Of a stretch of 64,000 nucleotides of DNA, positions 43,030-52,100 are shown piece by piece. The notes under the pieces were generated by a model. The model had not been told where the DNA came from and ran no database searches. It was given only the letters and a program-made list of their open reading frames with translations. Position numbers and translations under genes: made by a program. Origin of the DNA: Massilia sp. Root418 (GTDB taxonomy: Bacteria > Pseudomonadota > Gammaproteobacteria > Burkholderiales > Burkholderiaceae_D); contig NZ_LMEC01000020.1 of the NCBI RefSeq assembly GCF_001425265.1, positions 1,147,862-1,211,861 of the forward strand, given 5' to 3'. Numbering within the stretch: position 1 is the first letter of the stretch; each line of letters starts with the position of its first letter.

Positions 43030-43788
43030 ATGCGCTGGCCAACCCGCCGCCAGGCCATGCTGGCCATGATGCTGCTGTGCGCGCCGCTTGCGCGCGCGCA
43101 GGTAGCCGCGCCGCTGCAGATCGTCACCGGCGACCTGCCGCCCTACGCCATCGAAGGCCAGCCGCAGCGCCCCGGCCTGCACGTGGAAGTGGTCGAGCAG
43201 GTGCTGCGGCGCGCCGGCCACCCGGCCAAGGTCGGCTTTTATCCCTGGGCGCGCGCCATCGCGCTCACCAAGCACACGCCGCACACGGCCATTCTGCCAC
43301 TCACCCGCACGCCGGAACGCGAGCCGCACTTCACCTGGCTGATGAAGCTCGACACCCAGCACTTCGTCTTCATCAACCGCCAGGCCGATACGCCGGTCGC
43401 CTCGCTGGAGCAGGCGCGCAAGCTGCGCATCGCCGTGCTGCGCGGCTCGCCCAACCTGGACCAGCTGCTGAACCGCCAGTTTTCCGAGTCGCAGATCGTG
43501 CAGGCCACCAAGGTGGAAGACATGGTGCGCCTGCTGGAACGCGGCATGGTCGACGCGGTCTACGGCGGCAACGTCATCAACATGGAAAAGATCCGCGCCA
43601 GCGGCCGCAACCCGGCCAGCTTCCAGATCGGCATGCTGGTGGAATCGGCCGACATGTGGCTGGCCGGCGGCGCCGGCTTCAGCGAAACCGAACAGGCGGC
43701 GTGGCGCCAGGCCTACGACGCCATGCTCAGGGACGGCTCGCTGGCGCGCATCTACCGCAGCTACGGGCTGCCGCCGCCGGCGCCCTGA
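43030..43788 (+). CDS. Periplasmic amino-acid-type binding protein (SBP family 3)
   Basis: A 252-residue secreted protein: signal peptide about 1-21 (cleaved after ARAQ region) then a small PBPb fold (ITGDLPPYAIEG, YPWARAIALTKHTPHTAI, EDMVRLLERGMVDAVYGG). Stand-alone members often act as sensors rather than importer parts; no permease or ATPase is nearby. Start ATG 43030 with AGGGGA site. Divergent from the propeller cyclase with 137 bases between, so it may present a ligand to that sensor (inference). Confidence 0.82.
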   Translation: MRWPTRRQAMLAMMLLCAPLARAQVAAPLQIVTGDLPPYAIEGQPQRPGLHVEVVEQVLRRAGHPAKVGFYPWARAIALTKHTPHTAILPLTRTPEREPHFTWLMKLDTQHFVFINRQADTPVASLEQARKLRIAVLRGSPNLDQLLNRQFSESQIVQATKVEDMVRLLERGMVDAVYGGNVINMEKIRASGRNPASFQIGMLVESADMWLAGGAGFSETEQAAWRQAYDAMLRDGSLARIYRSYGLPPPAP

Positions 43789-43804
43789 GCGCGCGGAGCA
43801 AGCC

Positions 43805-44977
43805 TCAGTAGCCCACTTGTTTCAGGTATTCCGCGCGTGCGGCCAGTGCGGTATCGGCGAAGTCCGCGAACACGCCGTCCACGCCCAGTGCGTAGAACTG
43901 CTTGAACTCGGCCTTCGGGTCGCCCTTGTAGTCGGCGGCCAGGCGGCGCTGCTCGTTGCGGAAGGTGTAGGGATGAACGAACAGCCCGGCCTTGTGCGCG
44001 TCGTCCACCAGCGTGGTGGCCGGCTGCGTGGTGGTGTCGGCTTCGTTCACCTTGCCGTCGCCGTTCACGTCGGCCACCTTGCCGTCCGCGCCCACGGTGC
44101 CCTTCACGCTGACGATGTAGCGCTTCCATGGGCCGATGCCGTCCGCATAAGTCTTGATCTCGGCCAGGCCGGCCGGCGTGACCATGGCGCTGAACAGGCG
44201 CTTGTCGCCCGCCTGCGCCCAGTCGTACGGACGGTCGTATGGCGCGGCGAAGGTGAGCGCGCCAGTCTTCAGGTCCACGTCGTCGGCGTCGATCAGCTGC
44301 ACCATCTTCACGGTGGAGCCTTTGCTGCGCATGTATTTCAGGCTGCCCGGTTCAAAACTCTGCAGGAACACCGGTGCGGCGCGGTCGTTCCAGCCGGCCG
44401 CGGTCAGCATCGCCAACAGCTTGTCTTCCAGCGGCACGCCCTGCTGGCGGTGGAAGGTGGGGTTCTTGGTTTCGGCGTACAGCGAGATGCTGCGGCCGCT
44501 CTTCTTGATCATGTCGATCACTTCCTGGATGGTCGCGATCTTGTACTTGCCATTGAATTCCTGCGGGCGTTCGGCGTCGGTGGAAATGCCGCCCAGGGTC
44601 TTGATCTCGGCCAGCGTGAAGTCGCTGGCGAACCAGCCCTCCTGCATTTCGCCGTCCACGCTCAGCTTGCGTTTGCGCGAGGCGAACTCGGGATGCTGCG
44701 CCACGTCGGTGCTGAACACCAGGTTGGGATCATGGCGCGCGATCAGCACGCCGTCCTTGGTGGAGACCACGTCCGGCTCGATGGCGTCGGCGCCCTGCTC
44801 GATCGCGCGCGCGTAGGCCTCCACGGTTTCCTCCGGCAGCGTGCCGCCCGCGCCGCGGTGCGCCACCACCAGCGCCGGCTTGCCATCCAGCGTAGGCAGC
44901 GCAACCCAGTCGCTGCTGCCGCAAGCGCTCAGCGCGCCGGCGGCGCAAACAACCATCAAGCCTTGTCCATACTTCAT
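43805..44977 (-). CDS. Lipoprotein glycerophosphodiester phosphodiesterase with calcium-loop insert
   Basis: A 390-residue GlpQ-type enzyme that hydrolyses glycerophosphodiesters to glycerol-3-phosphate. Lipobox LSAC with Cys19; catalytic HR pair at 40-41, metal ligands Glu67/Asp69 and His82 (EPDVVSTKDGVLIARHDP). Residues 303-314 form a DVNGDGKVNEAD dockerin/EF-hand-like calcium loop inserted into the C-terminal half, not usual in E. coli GlpQ. The ATG at 44977 follows a GGGGCGGA site. Convergent with the binding-protein gene. Confidence 0.9.
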   Translation of the reverse strand: MKYGQGLMVVCAAGALSACGSSDWVALPTLDGKPALVVAHRGAGGTLPEETVEAYARAIEQGADAIEPDVVSTKDGVLIARHDPNLVFSTDVAQHPEFASRKRKLSVDGEMQEGWFASDFTLAEIKTLGGISTDAERPQEFNGKYKIATIQEVIDMIKKSGRSISLYAETKNPTFHRQQGVPLEDKLLAMLTAAGWNDRAAPVFLQSFEPGSLKYMRSKGSTVKMVQLIDADDVDLKTGALTFAAPYDRPYDWAQAGDKRLFSAMVTPAGLAEIKTYADGIGPWKRYIVSVKGTVGADGKVADVNGDGKVNEADTTTQPATTLVDDAHKAGLFVHPYTFRNEQRRLAADYKGDPKAEFKQFYALGVDGVFADFADTALAARAEYLKQVGY

Positions 44978-45105
44978 ATCCGCCCCTTGAGAAATTAACA
45001 ATGGGCCGGATTCTAGGGAAGTAAAATGACAGGCGCATGAATCCATGCGCAATCGTGCGCGGCGTCCCGCACGATCGTGCGGACCGCGCCAGCGCTTGCC
45101 GCCGC

Positions 45106-45145
45106 TACTAGCGCAGCGTTGACACTACTAGCGCAGCGTTGCCGA
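45106..45145. repeat. Direct repeat duplicating the 3' end of a gene
   Basis: CTACTAGCGCAGCGTTG occurs twice in tandem (about 45106 and 45125), once covering the final codons and stop of the minus-strand gene at 45128 and once just beyond it. A recent short duplication with no coding effect. Confidence 0.75.
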
Positions 45146-45565
45146 CACCACCTTGACCTGGCTCAGCGTACCGTCGGCCATGCGCTGCGCCGGCACTTTC
45201 AGCAAGACTTCACCGGTGGCCTCGCCGTCCGGCGCCATGTCCAGCGTAATCTTCAGCGAACGGTCATTCGCCACGAAGCTGCGCGGCGAGGCGGCGATCA
45301 GCTTGCGCGGACCTTCCTGGTCGATTTCAGCATACAGCGCGGGACCGGAACCGTACTGGCGCATATGCAGCGTCTGGCCGTTGGACAGGGTGTAGCTGCC
45401 ACGGAACACGCTGGTCTGGTCGCGGTCCAGGTGCAGCGGCATCGCCGGCAACTCGATCTTGAGCACGCGGCCCGGCACCGGCACCGACTCGTCGGCCGGC
45501 GTGGTTTGTGCAACAGCAGCCAGCGACGCCACGCCCAGCATTACCGCCAAAATGATCTTTTTCAT
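45128..45565 (-). CDS. Small secreted protein, paralog of 61554-61997
   Basis: A 145-residue protein with signal peptide about 1-19 (cleaved at VAQ). The mature part reads FRGSYTLSNGQTLHMRQYG...LYAEIDQEGPRKLIAASPRSFVANDRSLKITLD, matching the other copy in order and spacing. Not recognised as a named family. All-beta-looking, no cysteine, no catalytic motif seen. Transcribed alone, divergent from the DUF4450 gene. Confidence 0.75.
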   Translation of the reverse strand: MKKIILAVMLGVASLAAVAQTTPADESVPVPGRVLKIELPAMPLHLDRDQTSVFRGSYTLSNGQTLHMRQYGSGPALYAEIDQEGPRKLIAASPRSFVANDRSLKITLDMAPDGEATGEVLLKVPAQRMADGTLSQVKVVSATLR

Positions 45566-45844
45566 GATTAGCCCCATCCATAGTGTTTGTTCGATTCGGG
45601 AAAACTGCCAGGGCCAGCCATCAGTCTTGTGTGGCCGGTTGCTAGCACTGTAGGCAATCGGGGCGGAGCGCACAACGCGGATTGGGACGGACGGCATTTT
45701 CGCGGGGATGAACTGCACGAATCCGGGCCTGGCTGGCGGCGCGGGCCGTCTTCGGCGCGAACAATCATCAAGATGATCCGACGGGCCGGCACAGCCGCAC
45801 GGGCTGCCGCTATCATCTCCGGCATATCCACTGCTGGGGATGCA

Positions 45845-48800
45845 ATGAACAGCCTTACCCGCCGCGCGCTGGCTGCCGCCATGCTGGCGCAGTGCGCCGC
45901 CATGGGTGCTGCCGCAGGCGCCGCGCCATCCGCCACCGCCGGACTGCGGCCCAACCTGGAAGGGCGCGTGCAGCAGCCCTTGCGTTACCGGCCCGACGGG
46001 CCGGACTTCGTCATCGATAACGGCACCGAATTCTTCAACCGTTCGCTCTACGGCGGCAACACCGCCTTCCGCGCCGACGGCGGCGACAAGCCCGAGTTCC
46101 TGCTCTACCTGCCCGGCCGGGGCGGCAACCTGCGCCTGGCCGTGCGCACGGCGGCGGGCGTGGTGTGGCTGCACGATGCGGCCGCCATCACCGCGCGCTA
46201 CCGCCCCGGCGAGTTGCGCTATGAAATCCGCGATCCGGTCCTGGGCGCGGACGCGGTGGTCAGCGTCGCGGCGCTGGCGTACGCGCGTACCGAAGGGCTG
46301 ATCGTGCAGGCCGAGGCCAGGGGGCTGGCGCCGGGCGCCGAGCTGGTTTGGGCATACGGCGGCGTGAACGGCGCGCGCGGCGTGCGCGATGGCGATATCG
46401 GCACCGAAAAGGTAGCCATCAGCGAATACTTCCAGTTCAAGCCCTCGCTTGCCGCTGGCAACAGGATCGTGCTCGGCGGCGAAGGCTACACAGTGAACAG
46501 CCGCGTAGCCGCCATCGCCGGCGTGGTGCCGCAGGGGAGCGTCCTGCGCATCGGCGACGGTGCGCAGTGGAACGCACTGCCTGCGCTGCTGGAGACAGCT
46601 GCGGCACCACCCGGCGCCGCCCCGGAACCGGGCGCGAAAGATGGCTCTTCGGCTTCGGCTTCGGCTTCGGCGGAGGCTTCGGCTTCGGCTTCGGCTGCGG
46701 CGGCGGCTGCGGCTGCGGCGCCCATCGTCGTCGGCCGCGTGGCGCTGCCGAACGGCGTGCCGCTGCTGCTGTCCCTGCAGCGCCTTCCCGGCGGCGCGCC
46801 GGCGAAGGATCTCGACCAGTACACTGCCGTCACCGCCGGCAAGCCCGCCGCCCCGAAAAAGACCGTCCCCCTCGCCCCGCTGTATGCGCGTGAGCAGCTG
46901 CCCGCGCTGTTCGCGGAAACCCGGCAGCACTTCGACGCGCTGCGCCGTCGCGTCAGCATCGACACACCCGATCCCTACCTGAACGCCGCCGTGGGCGCGC
47001 TCGGCGTGGCCGCCGACGCGCTATGGGACGAAGCCGACCAGGCCATCATGCACGGCGCCATCGCCTGGCGCACCAAGCTGCTGGGCTGGCGCGGCCCCTA
47101 CGCGCTGGACGCGCTGGGCTGGCACGCCCGCGCGCGCAGCAACCTGGACGCCTGGACGCCGCGCCAGAACACCCAGCCCATCCCCGTCACCCTGCCGCCT
47201 GCCGACGCGGCCTCCAACCTGGCGCGCAGCGAAGCGGGCCTGCACTCCAACGGCGACCTGTCCAACTCGCACTACGACATGAACATGGTCTTCATGGACG
47301 CGCTGTTCCGCCACCTGCTGTGGACCGGCGACCTGGAATACGCGCGCAGCGCCTGGCCTGTCATCGAGCGCCACCTGGCGTGGGAGCGGCGCCTGTTCCG
47401 GCGCGAGTTCGGTCCACGCAAGCTGCCGCTGTACGAAGCCTATGCCAATATCTGGGCCAGCGACGACCTGTACTACAACGGCGGCGGCGCCAGCCACGCC
47501 TCCGCCTACAACGTCTACGCCAACCGCAGCGCGGCGCGCATCGCCCGCCTGCTCGGCAAGGACGCGCAGCCTTACGAGCGCGAAGCGGAGTTGATCGCGC
47601 AGGCCATGCGCGCCTACCTGTGGATGCCTGAGACAGGCGCATTCGCCGAATACAAGGATTTGCTGGGCGGGCAGCTGCTGCATCCCAGCTACGGGCTATG
47701 GAGCTTCTATCACACCATTGACTCCGGCGTGCCCACGCCGCAGGAGGCGTGGCGCATGGCGTCCTCGCTCAAGGCGCACCTCAAGCCCATCCCCGTCACC
47801 GGACCGGGCGTGCCGGCCGATGCTTCCTACCAGGTGCTGCCGACCACCAACTGGATGCCCTACTCCTGGTCCATCAATAACGTGGTGATGGGTGAGAACC
47901 TGCACACGGCGCTGGCGCTTTGGCAGGCCGGCCGCGCCGCCGACGCCTTCCTGCTGGCGAAAAGCGCCCTGCTGGCCAGCATGTACATGGGTATCTCGCC
48001 CGGCAACGTGGGCAGCATGAATTACCTGGACGCTTACCGGCGCGAATCGCAGCGTGACTTCGCCGACGGCGCCGGCGTCATGTCGCGCGCCATCGTGGAA
48101 GGACTGTTCGGGCTTGCGCCGGACGCGCTGGCAGGCACGCTGACCGTGCGCCCAGGCTTCCCGGCGGCGTGGGACCGCGCGCGCCTGTCGCATCCCGACC
48201 TGGGCGTGGACTTCGTGCGCAGCGGCAGGACGGAACGCTGGACCATTTCGCAAGCCGCATCCCCGGCGCAGGCGCAGCTACGCTTCGGCAAACTCGCACT
48301 GCGCATCCCGGCTGTCTACCAGCGCGTGCGCAGCGTCACGGTCAATGGCGTGCCGGCGCAATTTGAAACGGACCGCGCCGCCATCGGCCGGCGCGGCTTG
48401 CTGGTCAAGGCGCCCATGGCACGCGAAACGGCGGTCGTTATTGAATGGGCGGGCGCGCCGGCGCTGTCCGTGCAGCCGGAAGAAAGTGTAAAGGTCCCGG
48501 GGCCTGCACGCGCAGCAGGGCCAACGCCGCCCGCTGCGGCGGACTGGGGCAGCGACAGGCGCGGCGCCATCCTGGAAAGCGTCAACCTGGCGCCCTACTT
48601 CAATGACAAGGTCACGGAGATCTTCAAACCCGGAAAGTACCAGTCGCCGCGTTCGCCCCACGTGTCGCTGTCGCTGCCCGCGCAAGGCATAGGCGCGTGG
48701 GCCGGGCACGTCAACGCCACGGCGGACATCGACGACAGCGGCCTGCGCGCAGCCGCAGCTGCCAACGGCGGCAAGCTGGCCATGCCCAACGGCGTCACGT

Positions 48801-49276
48801 TCGCCACGCCGGGCGACCATCAGTCGCCCAACATCGTCTTCACCTCGCAATGGGACAACTACCCCAGGTCGGCCGAGATCGCGCTTACGGGCAAGGCGCG
48901 CCGGGCCTGGCTGCTGATGGCCGGTTCCACCAACTTCATGCAAAGCCGCATCGACAACGGCGAAGTGGTGGTGCGCTATGCGGACGGCAGTACCACGCGG
49001 CTGGCCCTGCACAATCCGGTCAACTGGTGGCCCATCGAGCAGGACTACTTCATCGACGACTACCAGTTCAGTCGTCCGCAGCCGACCCCGCCGCGCGTGG
49101 ACCTGAAGACCGGCGCCGTGCGGCTGCAAAGCAGCGGCGGCATGGTCCCGGGCGGCGCGGCAACCGCGCTGGCCATCGCGCTCGACCCGCGCAAGGCGCT
49201 GCGCAGCCTGACCGTGCGCACGCTCAGCAACGACAGCGTGATCGGCCTGATGAGCGTCACGCTGGAGCGCCCCTGA
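45845..49276 (+). CDS. Large secreted DUF4450-type (six-hairpin) glycoside hydrolase
   Basis: A 1143-residue protein with signal peptide about 1-29. The N-terminal region (NGTEFFNRSLYGGNTAFRADGG) matches DUF4450 proteins of polysaccharide-using bacteria, followed by an alpha/alpha-barrel glycosidase-like domain (about 370-800: ALGWHARARSNLDAW, SNSHYDMNMVFMDALFRHLLW, MPETGAFAEYKD) and C-terminal beta domains to 1143. Likely cleaves plant or exopolysaccharide glycosides outside the cytoplasm; the family has no settled substrate. Residues 267-292 are a Ser/Ala repeat. The ATG at 45845 begins the signal peptide; the longer frame is noise. Confidence 0.72.
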   Translation: MNSLTRRALAAAMLAQCAAMGAAAGAAPSATAGLRPNLEGRVQQPLRYRPDGPDFVIDNGTEFFNRSLYGGNTAFRADGGDKPEFLLYLPGRGGNLRLAVRTAAGVVWLHDAAAITARYRPGELRYEIRDPVLGADAVVSVAALAYARTEGLIVQAEARGLAPGAELVWAYGGVNGARGVRDGDIGTEKVAISEYFQFKPSLAAGNRIVLGGEGYTVNSRVAAIAGVVPQGSVLRIGDGAQWNALPALLETAAAPPGAAPEPGAKDGSSASASASAEASASASAAAAAAAAAPIVVGRVALPNGVPLLLSLQRLPGGAPAKDLDQYTAVTAGKPAAPKKTVPLAPLYAREQLPALFAETRQHFDALRRRVSIDTPDPYLNAAVGALGVAADALWDEADQAIMHGAIAWRTKLLGWRGPYALDALGWHARARSNLDAWTPRQNTQPIPVTLPPADAASNLARSEAGLHSNGDLSNSHYDMNMVFMDALFRHLLWTGDLEYARSAWPVIERHLAWERRLFRREFGPRKLPLYEAYANIWASDDLYYNGGGASHASAYNVYANRSAARIARLLGKDAQPYEREAELIAQAMRAYLWMPETGAFAEYKDLLGGQLLHPSYGLWSFYHTIDSGVPTPQEAWRMASSLKAHLKPIPVTGPGVPADASYQVLPTTNWMPYSWSINNVVMGENLHTALALWQAGRAADAFLLAKSALLASMYMGISPGNVGSMNYLDAYRRESQRDFADGAGVMSRAIVEGLFGLAPDALAGTLTVRPGFPAAWDRARLSHPDLGVDFVRSGRTERWTISQAASPAQAQLRFGKLALRIPAVYQRVRSVTVNGVPAQFETDRAAIGRRGLLVKAPMARETAVVIEWAGAPALSVQPEESVKVPGPARAAGPTPPAAADWGSDRRGAILESVNLAPYFNDKVTEIFKPGKYQSPRSPHVSLSLPAQGIGAWAGHVNATADIDDSGLRAAAAANGGKLAMPNGVTFATPGDHQSPNIVFTSQWDNYPRSAEIALTGKARRAWLLMAGSTNFMQSRIDNGEVVVRYADGSTTRLALHNPVNWWPIEQDYFIDDYQFSRPQPTPPRVDLKTGAVRLQSSGGMVPGGAATALAIALDPRKALRSLTVRTLSNDSVIGLMSVTLERP
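46643..46721 (+). repeat. GGCTTC hexanucleotide microsatellite within the DUF4450 gene
   Basis: About seven GGCTTC units with a few variants, then GGCTGC/GGCGGC units, encoding alternating Ser-Ala and poly-Ala. The six-base unit keeps frame. Slippage would vary linker length between domains. Confidence 0.85.
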
Positions 49277-49280
49277 ACGG

Positions 49281-51239
49281 CTAGCGGAAGCGCTTCGGAT
49301 TGCGCTTGCGGTTGACCGCGTTCTGCTCCTGCAGGATGGAGTCCACGCGCTCGGAGGCATGGCGCGACAGTTCCTGCGCCAGCTCGATATCGGGGAAGAA
49401 TTCCGGCAGCCGGTAGCCCAGCCAGGCGTACGCCGAGTACAGGCGGCAGGTGTCTTCCACCTCCTGCAGCGACAGGTAGGACAACGCGTAGTCGTCCGTC
49501 TTCAGGCGGGTGGCCTTGCCGCGCGAGAGCGACATGGCCCAGTGCTCCCAGGCGCGCTGCAGCGACATGACCTTGCTCGACACGGGCACCAGCGACAACG
49601 TGAACTTGTCCGCCACCGACAGCGGCAAGGTGTCCAGCCATTCGGCGCGGGTGGACTGGTCTTCCGTAATGCGCGGATAGAAGAAACCGTCCGGCACGTC
49701 GATGTTGTGCACGAAGCGCTTGAGCAGCTTGGCCAGCGAAGTTTCGCTGGTCACCGACGCGATGCGGTGCAGATGCTCAAGCGTGGGCGCCACCGAGAAG
49801 CCGCTGGTGTTCAGCGGCGCCAGCTTCTCCTTGAGCAGTGCGCGCATCACCTGGTGCGTATCGTCGTCGAAGCCCGCCACCAGGCCTTCCTCGTGGATGC
49901 CGTAGCGGCCCGCCCGGCCTGCGATCTGGCGCGCCAGTGCAGCCGAGATTTCCTCCTCCTCGTAGCCGTTGTACTTCACGCTGGTGGTCATCACGATGCG
50001 CGAGATCGGCATGTTCAAACCCATCGCAATCGCATCGGTGCCCACCACCACGTCGGCCTGGCCTTCGCGGAAGCGCTGCGCCTGCGCGCGCCGCACTTCG
50101 GGCGACAGGTTGCCGTACACGGTGGCTACGGACAAGCCGGCCTCGGTCACCATGTCGCGCCACATCAGCACTTCGCGGCGCGAGAAGGCGATCACCGCGT
50201 CGCCCTTGCGCAGGTTGCGCACCTTGCGCACCGAGGTGTGCTCCATCGACAGCGGCGCCTTGCGCTTCAGCACGTGCACTTCCAGCGGACACTCCAGGCG
50301 CTCGGCCAATGCCTCGATGGCGCGGCGCGCTTCCGGCGCCCCCACCAGGTACACCGTGCGCGCCGGCGCACCGCACACGGCGGCGGTCCAGGCAGCGCCG
50401 CGGTCGCGGTCGGCCAGCATCTGGATCTCGTCGATCACGGCCACGTCCACCGGCGTGCGCGTGTCCAGCATCTCCACCGTGCTGGCCACGTGCGTGGCGC
50501 CTTCCGCCAGGCGGCGTTCCTCGCCCGTCACCAGGCTCACCGCCAAGGGCTTGCCGTGCTGCTTGAAGGCCTGCAGGCGCTCGTAGTTCTCCAGCGCCAG
50601 CAGGCGCAGCGGCGCCAGGTAGATACCGCTGGGCGCTTTCGACAGCGCCTCGATGGCGCGGTGCGTCTTGCCGGAATTGGTGGGGCCCAGCAGCGCGATG
50701 AAGCGGCGCGGCAGGCGGCGCGCCACCTCGAAGGAGTCCGGATACTCGGCCAGGTTGATGCTTTGCTTGGTGCGCTCCGCGTAGCGCTCCTCGGTCTGGC
50801 GCTCGATGGCGTGGTCCAGGCGCTGGCGGATTCGGTCGAACACTTCGGCCGCCATCAGGGACGTCTGCATGTCGGCCAGCGTGTGCAGGAAGCTCATCGC
50901 ATCCAGGTCGTAGTCCTCGGCGGCGGCGGCCATCTCGTGCACGAAGGCGGTCACGTGTTCATGCAGCTCGTGGATGGCCTTGTCGCTGGCGCGCTCGCGC
51001 AGCAGCGCGCTGCGCGCCTCGTCGTCCATCTTGCGCCACTTGGACGGCTTGGCCAGCACGCCCTGCGCAGGCACCAGCTGGTAAGGCACGGCCAGGCCCT
51101 CGGCGCGCACTTCGCCGGCGATGCGCAGGAACACGCGCCCTTCCATCTTCACCAGGCTCACGCCCCTGGCGGGCAAGCCCAGTTGCTGGCACAGGAGTTC
51201 GTCGTCGCCCGGATCGTGTTCTTCGGTGATGCTGGTCAT
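49281..51239 (-). CDS. Suv3-like ATP-dependent RNA helicase
   Basis: A 652-residue helicase with Walker A LLGPTNSGKTH (183-193; Suv3-type GPTNSGKT), DEIQ box at 270-273 instead of DEAD, motif VVGTDAIAMGLNMPI and QIAGRAGRYG. The family is best known as the mitochondrial RNA degradosome helicase; bacterial members are less studied. N-terminal 160 residues are unassigned and helical; the C-terminal part matches the SUV3 C-region. The ATG at 51239 is used; longer reading overlaps the divergent promoter. Confidence 0.88.
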   Translation of the reverse strand: MTSITEEHDPGDDELLCQQLGLPARGVSLVKMEGRVFLRIAGEVRAEGLAVPYQLVPAQGVLAKPSKWRKMDDEARSALLRERASDKAIHELHEHVTAFVHEMAAAAEDYDLDAMSFLHTLADMQTSLMAAEVFDRIRQRLDHAIERQTEERYAERTKQSINLAEYPDSFEVARRLPRRFIALLGPTNSGKTHRAIEALSKAPSGIYLAPLRLLALENYERLQAFKQHGKPLAVSLVTGEERRLAEGATHVASTVEMLDTRTPVDVAVIDEIQMLADRDRGAAWTAAVCGAPARTVYLVGAPEARRAIEALAERLECPLEVHVLKRKAPLSMEHTSVRKVRNLRKGDAVIAFSRREVLMWRDMVTEAGLSVATVYGNLSPEVRRAQAQRFREGQADVVVGTDAIAMGLNMPISRIVMTTSVKYNGYEEEEISAALARQIAGRAGRYGIHEEGLVAGFDDDTHQVMRALLKEKLAPLNTSGFSVAPTLEHLHRIASVTSETSLAKLLKRFVHNIDVPDGFFYPRITEDQSTRAEWLDTLPLSVADKFTLSLVPVSSKVMSLQRAWEHWAMSLSRGKATRLKTDDYALSYLSLQEVEDTCRLYSAYAWLGYRLPEFFPDIELAQELSRHASERVDSILQEQNAVNRKRNPKRFR

Positions 51240-51306
51240 GTTTATCGCTGCGTCGTGTCGCTGGGTTGAGTTGGGGGCGAGTATAACAAGGCTGTACAAT
51301 CCCGCC

Positions 51307-51912
51307 ATGCCGCAGACCATCACCACCGCCGTCCATCACGAGTTGATCATCAAGAAAAGCCGCTTCATCGCGTGCGTGCAGCCGATGGCGGACCGCGCTT
51401 CGGCACAGAAGGTGGTGGCTGAATTATGGGCCCGGCATCCGGGCGCGGCGCACGTTTGCTGGTCGCTGCTGGCGGGCGGCCAATCCGCCGCCGTCGACGA
51501 CGGCGAACCGAGCGGCACCGCCGGCCGGCCCATGCTGGACGTGCTGCGCCACCAGGACCTGGAAGGCGTGCTGGCCACCGTGGTGCGCTATTTCGGCGGC
51601 GTGAAGCTGGGCGCCGGCGGCCTGGTACGCGCCTACACCGACAGCGTGGCGCAGGCATTGCTGGGCGCCGAGAAAGTGGCCATTGTCAAGCTGCGCGCGC
51701 TGCGCTGCGAGGTGCCGTATGCGCTGGAAGGCCTGATGCGGCGCGAACTCGAACTGGCCGATGCGCGCCTGGACCAGGTGCAGCACGCCGACCTGGTGCG
51801 CTTCGATTTCAGCCTGCAGGACAGCGCCGCCGTGGCCCTGGTGGCGCGCCTGGGTGAGACCGGCGGCGGCCGCATCGTCTGGCTGGACGTGCCCGACGAG
51901 ATCGATGCGTAG
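51307..51912 (+). CDS. yigZ: IMPACT/YigZ family protein
   Basis: A 201-residue protein with the UPF0029/YigZ core: KKSRFIACVQPM, HVCWSLLAGG, DDGEPSGTAGRPMLDVL and VVRYFGGVKLGAGGLVRAY. Homologous to eukaryotic IMPACT; bacterial role unclear. Divergent from the helicase with 67 bases between. Confidence 0.92.
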   Translation: MPQTITTAVHHELIIKKSRFIACVQPMADRASAQKVVAELWARHPGAAHVCWSLLAGGQSAAVDDGEPSGTAGRPMLDVLRHQDLEGVLATVVRYFGGVKLGAGGLVRAYTDSVAQALLGAEKVAIVKLRALRCEVPYALEGLMRRELELADARLDQVQHADLVRFDFSLQDSAAVALVARLGETGGGRIVWLDVPDEIDA

Positions 51913-51933
51913 CGCCCTGCGAAAAATCCGCGC

Positions 51934-51962
51934 TTGCAGAATCCCGCAAGCCGCCCTATAAT
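51934..51962 (+). promoter_or_regulatory. Sigma-70 promoter of the third tRNA-Lys
   Basis: TTGCAG (51934-51939) and TATAAT (51957-51962) with a 17-base spacer, 12 bases before the tRNA. Same -10, CCCTATAAT context and CTCTTTCGGG leader as the first pair. Confidence 0.82.
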
Positions 51963-51974
51963 GCTGCCTCTTTC

Positions 51975-52050
51975 GGGTCGTTAGCTCAGCTGGTAGAGCA
52001 GCGGACTTTTAATCCGTTGGTCGCAGGTTCGAATCCCGCACGGCCTACCA
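51975..52050 (+). tRNA. tRNA-Lys (TTT), copy 3
   Basis: Same 76-base sequence as copies 1 and 2, CCA encoded, in a single-gene unit. Confidence 0.97.
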
Positions 52051-52069
52051 CGAATTCGCAGTACGGAAA

Positions 52070-52100
52070 AAGGTTGCATGTTCACGCATGCAGCTTTTTT
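52070..52100 (+). terminator. Terminator of the third tRNA-Lys
   Basis: Stem AAGGTTGCATG / CATGCAGCTTT (with two G-T pairs) followed by eight T residues, 20 bases after CCA. Confidence 0.85.
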
